A stretch of DNA of 58,743 bases from positions 1 through 58,743 of the forward strand of contig CALWOZ010000012.1 in the NCBI GenBank assembly GCA_944383305.1. The letters are read 5' to 3'. Both the position numbers and the translations under genes were made by a program. The notes below the pieces were generated by a model that saw only the letters and a list, made by a program, of their open reading frames with translations, was not told the origin of the DNA and ran no database searches. This document shows, one piece after another, positions 1-8,732 of the stretch; the first letter of the stretch is position 1, and each line of letters begins with the position of its first letter. Source of the DNA: an uncultured Clostridia bacterium (lineage in GTDB: Bacteria; Bacillota; Clostridia; Lachnospirales; CAG-274).

Positions 1-33
1 CAAGTAGTAGAACAATATTTAGGTATATTTTAA
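1..33 (+). CDS. C-terminal end of an unidentified gene
   Basis: Ten sense codons run from the window edge to TAA at 31-33 (tail reads QVVEQYLGIF). A large inverted repeat follows 28 bp later, as expected after a gene end. Too little is visible to identify it. Confidence 0.35.
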   Translation, partial: QVVEQYLGIF

Positions 34-61
34 TTATATATAAATTTACTATATCAACAAA

Positions 62-113
62 TTTAACAAAGATAAGACAGCATTATTTTATACTCATTCT
101 TATCTTTGTTAAA
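62..113 (+). terminator. 16-bp inverted repeat, probable terminator of the upstream gene
   Basis: Perfect 16-bp inverted repeat (62-77 with 98-113) around a 20-nt loop. It is followed by A-rich sequence and then TCTTTT. The T-run is weak, so the terminator role is inferred from position between a gene end and the next promoter. Confidence 0.5.
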
Positions 114-181
114 AAATCTTTTAAGTGTAACCTATGTTTGACACTTTAACACAAATAATAAATAGTTTTAAATAAAGGTTA

Positions 182-210
182 TTGACGAAAAATAGAAAAA
201 GTGTTAAAAT
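182..210 (+). promoter_or_regulatory. Sigma-A promoter of adhesin-1 leader transcript
   Basis: -35 TTGACG (182-187), 17-bp spacer, -10 TAAAAT (205-210). The same hexamer pair with the same spacing precedes the other two leader ORFs at 21752 and 52094. The leader start codon lies about 20 nt after the expected transcription start. Confidence 0.85.
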
Positions 211-237
211 TATAAAAAAAGGTAAAGGAGGGATAAT

Positions 238-312
238 ATGGGAAAAGATTATAATATAAATCAAAACAATGATACTCTCAGAATTAATGGGGGGGGGTTA
301 TATCTTAGTTAA
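238..312 (+). CDS. Leader peptide with G9 tract upstream of adhesin 1
   Basis: A 24-codon ORF starts with ATG behind a strong ribosome-binding site (AAAGGAGGG, 224-232). Codons 18-20 are GGG GGG GGG, a pure G9 run at 289-297 in very AT-rich DNA, and the peptide ends NGGGLYLS. The G tract starts at codon 18 in the second copy too. If the tract loses one G or gains two, the frame runs to a 34-residue peptide ending NLYKRHIFLE with TAA at 341-343, directly against the attenuator hairpin. If it gains one G, it stops at TAG 306-308. The G tract is a likely slippage site. I read the ORF as a cis-acting leader rather than a free functional peptide, but a peptide role is not excluded. Confidence 0.75.
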   Translation: MGKDYNINQNNDTLRINGGGLYLS

Positions 313-343
313 CCTTTATAAGCGGCATATATTTTTAGAATAA

Positions 344-386
344 GCTAGTTTAAATTTTTTAAAATTAAATTTAAGGTAGCATTTTT
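344..386 (+). terminator. Attenuator hairpin of adhesin 1
   Basis: The 5' arm at 344-357 begins GCTAG and the 3' arm at 367-380 ends GGTAGC. This gives a 14-position stem with one G-G mismatch and one G-U pair, a 9-nt loop, then ATTTTT (381-386). Compared with the copy at 21912, the outermost pair changes from G-C to A-T with pairing kept. It lies between the leader ORF and the adhesin ribosome-binding site (402-408). The stem is AT-rich and so probably a partial terminator. Confidence 0.65.
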
Positions 387-415
387 GTCGTTGCAGTTCT
401 TAAGGAGGTAATTTT

Positions 416-3400
416 ATGAAAGCAAAGATAAAATTAAATAAAATTTTATCATCTACATTGGCTGTTATTGTAGCTTCTTCTACAATATCTATACCACAAA
501 ATTTAATTTTAGCTAGCCAATTATCAGACATTCAAATAGTAGGGGATACAAGCCAAGAAGAAAGTCAAGATATATCAAATGAGGGAAATAGCGAAGATAT
601 ATCAAGTGAAGACGAAAGCCAAGATAATAATGAAGATATATCAAGCGAGGACGAAAGCGAAAACGATAGCGAAGATATATCAAGTGAGGGCGAAAGCGAA
701 AACAATAGCGAAGATATATCAAGCGAGGGCGAAAGCGAAAACAATAGCGAAGATATATCAAGCGAGGACGAAAATCAAGACAATAGCGAAGATATATCAA
801 GCGAGGACGAAAACCAAGACAATAGCGAAGATATATCAAGTGAAGACGAAAATCAAGACAATAGCGAAGATATATCAAGCGAAGACGAAAGCCAAGACAA
901 TAGCGAAGATATATCAAGTGAAGACGAAAGCCAAGATAATAATGAAGATATATCAAGTGAGGGCAATAGCGAAGATATATCAAGTGAAGGCAATAGCCAA
1001 GGTATATTAAATGAAGAAAATATTCAAAATATAAATGAAATTAAAGAAGATGAAACAAAAAATTCATCTATTTTAAATGATATAATAGTAGAAGATGGAG
1101 TTATTACAGGATATAATGGAAGTTCTGCTCAAATAGGAGAGCTTACATTACCTAGAGAAATAAAAGATCAGGTAATAACTTCCATAGCAGATGAAGCTTT
1201 TATAAATAAAGGTATTACAAAATTAATATTTGAAAATGATAGTGCAATAACAACTATAGGAAATAGAGCATTTGAAAATAATCCTATAACAGAAATAACA
1301 TTTGCACCAAGTATAACAAGTATAGGGGATAGTGCTTTTAAAAGTTGTAATTATTTATTAAGTTTAAATACATTAAATGTAACAAGTATAGGAGAAAGTG
1401 CGTTTTGGCAATGTACTAGTCTAGCAAATGCACAAATGCCAAATGTAACAAGTATAGGGCAATATGCATTTAATGGATGCAGTATTTTAGCAAGTGCAGA
1501 AATGCCAGAGGTAACAAGTATAGACCAATATGCATTTAATTTATGCAGTAGTCTAGCAAGTGTAGAAATACCAAAAGTAACAAGTATAGAAGAAAGAGCA
1601 TTTTCTTATTGTGATAATTTAACAAGTGTAAAAATGCCAAAGGCAACAATTATAGAAAGTATGGCATTTTATGACTGTTTTAACTTAGTAAGTGTAGAAA
1701 TGCCAAAAGTAGCAAATATAAAAAATTCTGCATTTAGCGGATGTCGTAGTCTAGAAAGTATAGATTTACCAGAAGCAATAAATATAGAATATTCTGCATT
1801 TGAAGGGTGTAGCAGTATAAAAAGTGTAAAAATACCAAAAGCCCAAAATATAGGAAGTGGTGCATTTTTAGGTTGTGGTAATCTAGCAAGTATAGAGATG
1901 CCAGAGGTAAAAGTAATAGAAAGTGGTGCATTTCAAGGATGTAGCAGTCTAAAAAGTGTAGAAATTTCAAAATTAGAAAGTATGGGAGAAGAGGCATTTT
2001 CTGAGTGTACTAGTTTAAAAGAAATTAAAATATTAAATAAAAATAAATCTGAAGTATATGGTTCAGAAAATGCTCCTTGGGGAAGTAATGCAATTGTATA
2101 TTGGAAAGGAACAGTACAAGATAAAGACTTTATTATAGACGATGGATATTATTTACAGTCTTATATAGGAAATGGTGAACAAGTAGTTTTACCAAAAGAA
2201 ATAACACAAGTAGGTAATAATGCCTTTTATGAATGTAGTAATTTAAAAAGCATAGAAATGCCAGGGGTAACAAGCATAGGAGATTATGCATTTTATAAAT
2301 GTAGTAGTCTAGAAAGTATAAAAATACCAGAGACAACAAATATAGGAAATTATGCTTTTTATGAATGTAAAAGTTTACAAAATCTAGAAATACCAAAAGT
2401 AGAATATATAAGAAGTTATGCATTTTATGAATGTGATAGCCTAGAAAATATAGATATGCCAGAAGTAAAAAGTATATTTGAAGGGGCATTTAGTGGATGC
2501 GATAACCTAAAAAGTGTAGATATGCAAAGTGTAATTAGTATAGGATATTCTGCATTTGAAGGATGTGAAAATCTAGAAACTGTAAATATGTCAAAATATG
2601 TAGAAGGGTCATATGATAATGGTATACAAATAGGACGTAAAGCATTTTATGGGTGTAGTAACTTAAAAAATATAGAAGCTTCAAATGTATCTAGCATAGG
2701 TAGTGGAGCATTTGCTGGTTGTTATAGTTTAGATAGTATAGAATTATTAAATGTATATAGTATAGGTGATATGGGTTCAGAGGATGTGTTTCCTAATACC
2801 TGTATTGTAAAAATGCCTAATCATACAAGAGAAGAAATAACTAGTAATATATATTTTAGTGATTATCCGTGGGGAGCAAAATATGTTTTATATAAAGGAG
2901 CAAATATAGACAGTACAGATAGATTTATATTTGAAGAAGATGGCTCTATACAAAGATATATAGGAAATGAAACAGAAGTAACTATACCTGAATATTTAGA
3001 AACAAAAGATGGTAAACGTACTCAAATAACACTTGTAGGAGATTATAGTTTTAGAGGTACTAGTGTTACAATTGTAGATATGCCAAGTATAATAAATATA
3101 GGATATTTTGCATTTAGTGATTGTTATAATTTAATAAGTGTAGATATGCCAAAATTAACAACTGTAGGAGAACTAGCATTTTATAAATGTAATAATTTAA
3201 CAAATGTAAATATGCCAAATGTAACAAAGATAGATAGATATGCCTTTGGTGAATGTTATTTAGGAGACTTAGAATTACCTAATGTAACATACTTAGGAGA
3301 ATGGGCATTTAGAGGTTCAAATTTAACTAGTATAAAAATACCTAAAATAACAAGCCTAGATGACCAATTTAGAGAATGTAGCTACTTAGAAAGTATAGAA

Positions 3401-5728
3401 ATACCAAATGTAACAAGCATAGGATATTCTGCATTCTATGGATGTAGCTACTTAGAAAGTATAGAAATACCAAATGTAACAAGTATAGAAGGCGGTGCAT
3501 TTGAAAGTTGTAGAAGTCTAAAAAGTATAGAAATACCAAAAGTGACAAGTATAGAAGAAGATACATTTAATTATTGTACTAGTCTAGAAAGTATAGAAAT
3601 ACCAAATGTAACAAGTATAGGGCAGGATGCATTTAATTATTGTACTAGTCTAAAAAGTATAGAAATACCAAACGTAACAAGCATAGGACAGAGTGCATTC
3701 TATAGCTGTAGTAGTTTAGAAAGTATAGAAATGCCACAAGTAACAAGCCTATATGAATTTGCATTCTATGGTTGTAGTAGTTTAGAGAGTATAAATATAC
3801 CAAAAACTTTAACAACCATTGGTGCAGATGCATTTAATGGTACAACAAAATTACAAGCTATATATATAGAACAATATGTAAAAGCAAACCCAAATAAAGG
3901 GCAATTTCAAAATGGAGTTATACCACAAGGTCAAGATAGTTTAGTTCCTGTATATTATTTAGGACAGTTTATAAAAATAGACACTAATGTAACAAGAAAA
4001 GATGCTAATAACTTTAATATAAATGTAGTATATAATGGATACGGGGAAGTATTAACAGAGATAAAAGCTACAGACCAAAAAAATGAAACACAAGGCTTAA
4101 ATGATATAGAAGAAAGAAATTATGTATATAACATACAAGATTTAACAAAGCTTTCTGATAAAGAATATAAATTTACTGGAAGTGGTAAATTTGAAAACAA
4201 TACAGGTAATCAATCAAAAACTTTTAGTGAAAGTACTTATATAACAGGATTTGTAAATTACCTTGATAACAATAATGTACACCTTAAAGATATATCAGCA
4301 GATACAAATCATTATAAAAAAGGTGAAAAAATTAATTTAACAAAACAAAGACCACAAGGTCAAGGGGCGTTTTTAGGTTGGTCTTTAAATCCTAATGGGA
4401 CAAAAGATGATGTAGTAACAGAAGTGTATATGAATGATACAAATATAAATTTATATCCAGTATTTGATGCAAACGTACAACAAGCTACATTAACATTAAA
4501 TTATGGATATCCAGCTAATTCTCCAATAATAAAAAATATTTCAACATATATAGGAGAAAAATATATTTTACCAACAATACAAGATGATGATGACTTAAAT
4601 AGAACAGGATATAAATTTATAAACTGGAAAAACCAAGATAATCAAAATGGTCAAAGTTTCACTACAATTATAGAAATAAAAGACCAAGTTACTACACTAT
4701 ATGCAAATTGGGAACAAAAAGAGGTAACCATAAATTATCACTTAAATGGTGGAATAATGACAGGTGCTTCAAATGGTACATTTACAGAAAAAGTTAAGTT
4801 TGGAGATAGTTATACATTAAAGTCAGCTACAAAAACTGGATATAATTTAGATGGTTGGTATAAAGAAAGTACATTTGCCAATAAAGTAACAAATTTATGG
4901 GATAGTGTAGAAGATGGTGGTAAAGATACATTAACAATAGATTTATATGCAAAATGGTATAATAAAAATAATCCACCATCACCAGATACTAGTGGAACAA
5001 CGACAGAAAGTAGTACAGAAAGTACAAGTGAAACTGTAAGTGAAAGTGGTACAGAAAGTACAAGTCAAACAATAACTGAAAACAGTACAGAAAGCACAAG
5101 TGAAACAATAACAGAAAATAGTACAGAAAGCACAAGTCAAACAGTAAGTGAAAACAGTACAGAAAGCACAAGTCAAACAATACCAGATGGAAATAACACA
5201 GAAAGTACAAGTGAGGCTACAAGTGTAGACAATCAAACAGAAACAACAACAAATGATAATCAAGTAACACCACCAATTACAGACGGTGTAAATGACAACA
5301 ATGGAAACAATAACGGTGGAAATAACAATGAAGTAGACAACAATACAGAAGAAAATGTAAATATACAAACACCAAATAATAATGTATATACATTTGGAAA
5401 CTTACAGGTTATAACACCAGAATATGAAGAATTGGCAAGAGAAGCCATAAGAAATATAACAATAGATAGAGAAGCTGTAAACAATAGTATAGAGAGTGTA
5501 TTAGAAAATGCCTCTAACAATGGAGCTCAAATAAATGAAAGACGTCTAACAGAAAAACCAGCATTTGGTTTTGGAGCAGAAGGCAACATTAGTTTATTTA
5601 TAATATTATTATTAATACTAATATTAATAATTACAGCTTATATTGTTAAAAAACAAATAATTGATAAAGAAAAAAATAAAAATGAAGAAGATGACCACGA
5701 AAATGAAAGTACATCTTTAACTGTTTAA
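416..5728 (+). CDS. BspA-type leucine-rich-repeat surface protein (adhesin 1)
   Basis: 1770 aa. The N-terminus (about 1-34, MKAKIKLNKI then hydrophobic, ending LILASQ) looks like a Sec signal. Residues 52-198 are an acidic 13-residue repeat stalk rich in S-E-D-I-S-S-E. About 238-1150 is an array of LRR_5 (BspA/Treponema pallidum-type) units of roughly 23 residues with the pattern VTSIG..AF..C.SL.SI. About 1356-1516 holds InlB-type/Flg_new repeats (GYKFINW, GYNLDGWY, LYAKW). A Ser/Thr-rich stalk (STESTSQT) follows. The C-terminal module (from about 1657, VYTFGNL) includes RRLTEKPAFGFGAEG, a membrane helix at about 1724-1744 and a charged tail. No LPXTG motif is seen. Ribosome-binding site AAGGAGG is at 402-408. 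BspA proteins are known to bind host matrix or other cells; a surface adhesion role here is inferred. Expression is probably governed by the upstream leader. Confidence 0.88.
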   Translation: MKAKIKLNKILSSTLAVIVASSTISIPQNLILASQLSDIQIVGDTSQEESQDISNEGNSEDISSEDESQDNNEDISSEDESENDSEDISSEGESENNSEDISSEGESENNSEDISSEDENQDNSEDISSEDENQDNSEDISSEDENQDNSEDISSEDESQDNSEDISSEDESQDNNEDISSEGNSEDISSEGNSQGILNEENIQNINEIKEDETKNSSILNDIIVEDGVITGYNGSSAQIGELTLPREIKDQVITSIADEAFINKGITKLIFENDSAITTIGNRAFENNPITEITFAPSITSIGDSAFKSCNYLLSLNTLNVTSIGESAFWQCTSLANAQMPNVTSIGQYAFNGCSILASAEMPEVTSIDQYAFNLCSSLASVEIPKVTSIEERAFSYCDNLTSVKMPKATIIESMAFYDCFNLVSVEMPKVANIKNSAFSGCRSLESIDLPEAINIEYSAFEGCSSIKSVKIPKAQNIGSGAFLGCGNLASIEMPEVKVIESGAFQGCSSLKSVEISKLESMGEEAFSECTSLKEIKILNKNKSEVYGSENAPWGSNAIVYWKGTVQDKDFIIDDGYYLQSYIGNGEQVVLPKEITQVGNNAFYECSNLKSIEMPGVTSIGDYAFYKCSSLESIKIPETTNIGNYAFYECKSLQNLEIPKVEYIRSYAFYECDSLENIDMPEVKSIFEGAFSGCDNLKSVDMQSVISIGYSAFEGCENLETVNMSKYVEGSYDNGIQIGRKAFYGCSNLKNIEASNVSSIGSGAFAGCYSLDSIELLNVYSIGDMGSEDVFPNTCIVKMPNHTREEITSNIYFSDYPWGAKYVLYKGANIDSTDRFIFEEDGSIQRYIGNETEVTIPEYLETKDGKRTQITLVGDYSFRGTSVTIVDMPSIINIGYFAFSDCYNLISVDMPKLTTVGELAFYKCNNLTNVNMPNVTKIDRYAFGECYLGDLELPNVTYLGEWAFRGSNLTSIKIPKITSLDDQFRECSYLESIEIPNVTSIGYSAFYGCSYLESIEIPNVTSIEGGAFESCRSLKSIEIPKVTSIEEDTFNYCTSLESIEIPNVTSIGQDAFNYCTSLKSIEIPNVTSIGQSAFYSCSSLESIEMPQVTSLYEFAFYGCSSLESINIPKTLTTIGADAFNGTTKLQAIYIEQYVKANPNKGQFQNGVIPQGQDSLVPVYYLGQFIKIDTNVTRKDANNFNINVVYNGYGEVLTEIKATDQKNETQGLNDIEERNYVYNIQDLTKLSDKEYKFTGSGKFENNTGNQSKTFSESTYITGFVNYLDNNNVHLKDISADTNHYKKGEKINLTKQRPQGQGAFLGWSLNPNGTKDDVVTEVYMNDTNINLYPVFDANVQQATLTLNYGYPANSPIIKNISTYIGEKYILPTIQDDDDLNRTGYKFINWKNQDNQNGQSFTTIIEIKDQVTTLYANWEQKEVTINYHLNGGIMTGASNGTFTEKVKFGDSYTLKSATKTGYNLDGWYKESTFANKVTNLWDSVEDGGKDTLTIDLYAKWYNKNNPPSPDTSGTTTESSTESTSETVSESGTESTSQTITENSTESTSETITENSTESTSQTVSENSTESTSQTIPDGNNTESTSEATSVDNQTETTTNDNQVTPPITDGVNDNNGNNNGGNNNEVDNNTEENVNIQTPNNNVYTFGNLQVITPEYEELAREAIRNITIDREAVNNSIESVLENASNNGAQINERRLTEKPAFGFGAEGNISLFIILLLILILIITAYIVKKQIIDKEKNKNEEDDHENESTSLTV
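569..1009 (+). repeat. 39-nt tandem repeats coding the acidic stalk of adhesin 1
   Basis: Around eleven imperfect units code for S-E-D-I-S-S-E-D-E-x-Q-D-N variants (13 residues, 39 nt), with some shortened units near both ends. Units keep the frame, so copy-number change would lengthen or shorten the stalk without breaking the gene. Confidence 0.85.
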
Positions 5729-5731
5729 AGT

Positions 5732-5763
5732 AAAAAAGGCTAGATAAAAATCTAGCCTTTTTT
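5732..5763 (+). terminator. Rho-independent terminator of adhesin 1
   Basis: 13-bp stem AAAAAAGGCTAGA / TCTAGCCTTTTTT around loop TAAAAA, starting 4 bp after the stop codon. The A and T flanks also allow it to work for the convergent EamA gene. Confidence 0.92.
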
Positions 5764-5825
5764 ATAAGTATAAAATTAAAAAATAATAAAATAGTTTAAA
5801 TATTATCAAATTATAATTAAAACAA

Positions 5826-6692
5826 TCAACCATATAAAGCCATTAATAATGTACCTACAACTATTAAACATAGTCCTAATAAAGCTTTTTTAGTTAAACT
5901 TTCTTTAAAAACTATATAAGAAAAAGTAATAGAGAATAAAATACTTAATTTATCAATAGGAACAACAACACTAACAATACCTTTTTGTATAGCATAATAA
6001 TAACAAAGCCAAGATGCTCCAGTTGCTATACCAGATAAACAAATAAATATTAATTCTTTAATATATATTTTTTTTAGTTGATTAAATTTACCATTATAAA
6101 TGACAACAACAAAAGCCATTATAAGAACAAAAAATGTTCTTATTGCTGTGCCTAAGTTAGATTCTACATTAGATATACCAATTTTAGCAAGTATGGAGGT
6201 TAATGCAGCAAAAATAGCAGATAAGAAGGCATAAATTATAAAACTTTCTTTTATATTAGTACCTTTTTGTTGTTTTTTTTCTATCATCATAAAAGTACCT
6301 ATACCAATTAAAATAGTAGCGCCAATTTTTAATAATACATTATTAGTTTCTTTAAGTATAACAATAGCAAATAATACAGTTAAAATTATACTAGATTTAT
6401 CAATAGCTACTACTTTATTTATATCTCCAATAGATAGGGCTTTAAAATAACAAAGCCAAGAAGCACCAGTAGATAAGCCAGATAGTATAAGAAAGATAAA
6501 AGATTTTGTATCAATAGATGATATAGTATGAAATGAATCAACTATAAATACCATAAACCAGGAAAAGATTAAAATAACAATAGTTCTTATAAATGTGGCA
6601 ATATCAGAATAGGTTTTTTTAATACCACATTTAGCTAAAATAGAAGTAACTCCAGCAAAAAATGCTGATAAAATTGCCATAACAATCCACAT
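5826..6692 (-). CDS. EamA-family (DMT superfamily) transporter
   Basis: 288 aa, almost entirely hydrophobic, with about ten membrane helices. It is built from two homologous EamA halves: the pattern ASWLCYFKAL...IDK in the first half recurs as ASWLCYYYAI...IDKLS in the second. The family exports or imports small metabolites such as amino acids and nucleosides; the substrate cannot be read from the sequence. It is the single gene between two terminator-like spacers and converges on adhesin 1. Start ATG at 6692 has an AAAGGAGA site just upstream. Confidence 0.85.
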   Translation of the reverse strand: MWIVMAILSAFFAGVTSILAKCGIKKTYSDIATFIRTIVILIFSWFMVFIVDSFHTISSIDTKSFIFLILSGLSTGASWLCYFKALSIGDINKVVAIDKSSIILTVLFAIVILKETNNVLLKIGATILIGIGTFMMIEKKQQKGTNIKESFIIYAFLSAIFAALTSILAKIGISNVESNLGTAIRTFFVLIMAFVVVIYNGKFNQLKKIYIKELIFICLSGIATGASWLCYYYAIQKGIVSVVVPIDKLSILFSITFSYIVFKESLTKKALLGLCLIVVGTLLMALYG

Positions 6693-6790
6693 ATAAACTC
6701 TCCTTTACATAAGGTAACTTTTATTAGTATAAACTAACATATACCTTTTTTAATATCCCACCTAAATTTTAGATGGGATATTTTAAATTT

Positions 6791-8053
6791 TTAAATATCT
6801 TCAGGTAAAACCGGATTATCACTTTCTTTTCTCATCATATCAAAAGGTGAAACCGGATTATCAACTTTTAATCTAATAATTTGTTGTGGGTGAGGAGCTT
6901 CCTCTAGCTTATTTCCGTCCATATCATACATTTCTACAACTTTTTGACTAAAGTTTCTACCTTTTGTTGTTAAAAACTCAATCTCTTCACCAACAACAAA
7001 TTTATTTCTCTGTTCAATAATAGCAAAGCCTGTTTGTTTATCATATTCTTTTACTAAACCAATAAAATCATATGTTCTAACATAAGAATTAGAAGTATAA
7101 ACTTGAGCGTCTTCTTTAGGCTTATCAAAGAAAAATCCAGTTGTATATCCACGATAGCTAGATTTTTTAACCTCTTCAAGATAATAATCTTTTTTACTTT
7201 CATATAAAGCAGGGTCTTTTAAATAATCATCTATTGCCTCTCTGTAGGCTTTTATAACAGAGCCAACATAATAAGAGGTTTTTACTCTCCCCTCTATTTT
7301 AAAGCTATATACGCCAGCTTCTATAAGCTCTGGTATATACTCTATCATACAAAGGTCTTTAGAATTAAATATATATGTTCCTCTTTCATCTTCTTCTATT
7401 GGATAATATTCACCAGGTCTAGTTTCTTCTACAATTTTATATTTCCATCTACAAGATTGAGCACAAGCACCACGGTTTGCATCTCTATTAGTAAAGTAGT
7501 TACTAAGTAGGCATCTTCCAGAATAAGCCATACACATAGCACCGTGTACAAATGCTTCTATTTCTATATCCGATACATTATCTGCTAATGCTTTTATTTC
7601 TTTAAAAGACATTTCTCTAGCCATAACTACTCTTGTAGCACCAAGACTTTTCCAAAATTTAGCCGTTTGATAGTTAGTAGTATTAGCTTGGGTGCTTATA
7701 TGTACCTCCATATTAGGCACAGTTTCTTTTACAATAGAAAACACACCAGGGTCTGCTACTATAACACCATCTACATTTATTCGTTCAAGTTCTTTTAAAT
7801 AAGTTACTAATTTATCACTATTAATGTCTGAATTGTGTGCAAAAATGTTACAAGTTACATAAACTTTAGCATTATGGCTATGGGCAAATTCTACTCCCTC
7901 TGCCATTTCTTCTATTGAAAAATTTTTAGCCTTTGCACGAAGTCCAAAAGCATTACCACCTAAATATACAGCGTCTGCACCATATAATATAGCAACTTTA
8001 AGCCTTTCTAAATCACCAGCGGGAGCCAAAAGCTCAACTTTCTTTTTGTTCAT
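6791..8053 (-). CDS. trhP: U32-family tRNA hydroxylation protein (TrhP-like)
   Basis: 420 aa. The N-terminus VELLAPAGDLE and the motif EAFVHGAMCMAYSGRCLLS, followed by GACAQSCRWKY, are the peptidase-U32 signature with its cysteines. Despite the family name, close homologues (E. coli TrhP/YegQ, B. subtilis YrrN/YrrO) install 5-hydroxyuridine at tRNA position 34. The start overlaps the end of trmR by 20 bp, and TrmR methylates that same ho5U. The mltG-trmR-trhP order parallels B. subtilis yrrL-yrrM-yrrN-yrrO. The neighbour pairing makes the tRNA role much more likely than a secreted collagenase; no signal peptide is present. Confidence 0.85.
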   Translation of the reverse strand: MNKKKVELLAPAGDLERLKVAILYGADAVYLGGNAFGLRAKAKNFSIEEMAEGVEFAHSHNAKVYVTCNIFAHNSDINSDKLVTYLKELERINVDGVIVADPGVFSIVKETVPNMEVHISTQANTTNYQTAKFWKSLGATRVVMAREMSFKEIKALADNVSDIEIEAFVHGAMCMAYSGRCLLSNYFTNRDANRGACAQSCRWKYKIVEETRPGEYYPIEEDERGTYIFNSKDLCMIEYIPELIEAGVYSFKIEGRVKTSYYVGSVIKAYREAIDDYLKDPALYESKKDYYLEEVKKSSYRGYTTGFFFDKPKEDAQVYTSNSYVRTYDFIGLVKEYDKQTGFAIIEQRNKFVVGEEIEFLTTKGRNFSQKVVEMYDMDGNKLEEAPHPQQIIRLKVDNPVSPFDMMRKESDNPVLPEDI

Positions 8054-8720
8054 TTATAATCAACCCTTCTATATTTTTAGTTTTATAACAAATAGCAACA
8101 CCATCTCCTATTGTTAGTATGGAGGTGTCTAGTCCATCATTGTGAGTTATTTCCCACAAAAAGTCATTTAATCTATAATGTATAGTTCTTTGTCTTTTTA
8201 CTATTTCTTCTTTTGGTTTAGCCACATTGCCATTTTGCAAAATATCATCTGCTATAATAATTCCACCTATTTTTAAAAGGCGATAAACCTCAGGTAAAAT
8301 GTTTATATACTGTCCTTTACCAGCGTCCATAAAAATAACGTCAAACTCATCATCTAATGTTTTTAAAACTTGATTTGCATCACCTTCTATAAGATTTATT
8401 TTATGTTCTAAATTAAGCCTTTTAATATTAGCTTTAGCTTTTTCTATCATAACAGGGTATCTTTCAATTGTTGTTATATATCCACCTTCTTGTAAATAAC
8501 TTGACATAAAGCTAGAAGAAAAACCAACAGCACAGCCAATTTCTAATATTTTTTTAGGCTTTTTTATTGATAACAAGACAGATATAAGCCTAACCACATC
8601 ATTTGGAATAATAGGTACGCCCTCATCATAAGATTTTTGTTGAAGTTTACCTATTTCTCCACTTACCATAGGCATAAGTTTATTAAGATAAGCATTTAAG
8701 TTGTCATCTATTAAGGGCAT
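8034..8720 (-). CDS. trmR: tRNA 5-hydroxyuridine methyltransferase (TrmR-like)
   Basis: 228 aa, class I SAM-dependent O-methyltransferase of the YrrM/TrmR type. The glycine-rich SAM loop is ILEIGCAVGFSS, followed by the acidic residue in ITTIERYP and the metal-binding region VIFMDAGKGQY and ADDIL. In B. subtilis the enzyme converts ho5U34 to mo5U34. It sits 12 bp after mltG and overlaps trhP by 20 bp, indicating one transcript and coupled translation. Ribosome-binding site AAAGGAG lies upstream of ATG 8720. A generic catechol-type O-methyltransferase is possible on sequence alone, but the context favours tRNA. Confidence 0.85.
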   Translation of the reverse strand: MPLIDDNLNAYLNKLMPMVSGEIGKLQQKSYDEGVPIIPNDVVRLISVLLSIKKPKKILEIGCAVGFSSSFMSSYLQEGGYITTIERYPVMIEKAKANIKRLNLEHKINLIEGDANQVLKTLDDEFDVIFMDAGKGQYINILPEVYRLLKIGGIIIADDILQNGNVAKPKEEIVKRQRTIHYRLNDFLWEITHNDGLDTSILTIGDGVAICYKTKNIEGLIINEQKES

Positions 8721-8732
8721 AATTTTTCTCCT

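Noticed and set aside
289..297. G tract as a G-quadruplex
   Set aside because: Only one G run per locus, so an intramolecular quadruplex cannot form; slippage is the simpler reading.
238..312. Leader peptides as RiPP or signalling-peptide precursors with a GG cleavage site
   Set aside because: The Gly run is at the very C-terminus and is dictated by the G tract; N-termini are not conserved between copies, unlike true leader peptides. Kept only as an alternative.
513..983. Long antisense frame rich in Arg/Leu/Tyr repeats
   Set aside because: Shadow of the 39-nt acidic repeats of adhesin 1; no start site or promoter. The same applies to minus-strand frames at 22082-22369 and 52433-52780.
3369..3830. 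Regular repeats resembling a CRISPR array
   Set aside because: Units are 69 nt, in frame and encode LRR motifs; there are no unique spacers and no cas genes.
4979..5368. Cys/Phe/Tyr-rich minus-strand frame
   Set aside because: Mirror of the Ser/Thr/Glu stalk codons; same artefact at 25867-26289.
5580..5728. LPXTG-type sortase signal at the adhesin C-termini
   Set aside because: No LPxTG or NPQTN-like motif is present; the membrane helix is followed by a long charged tail.
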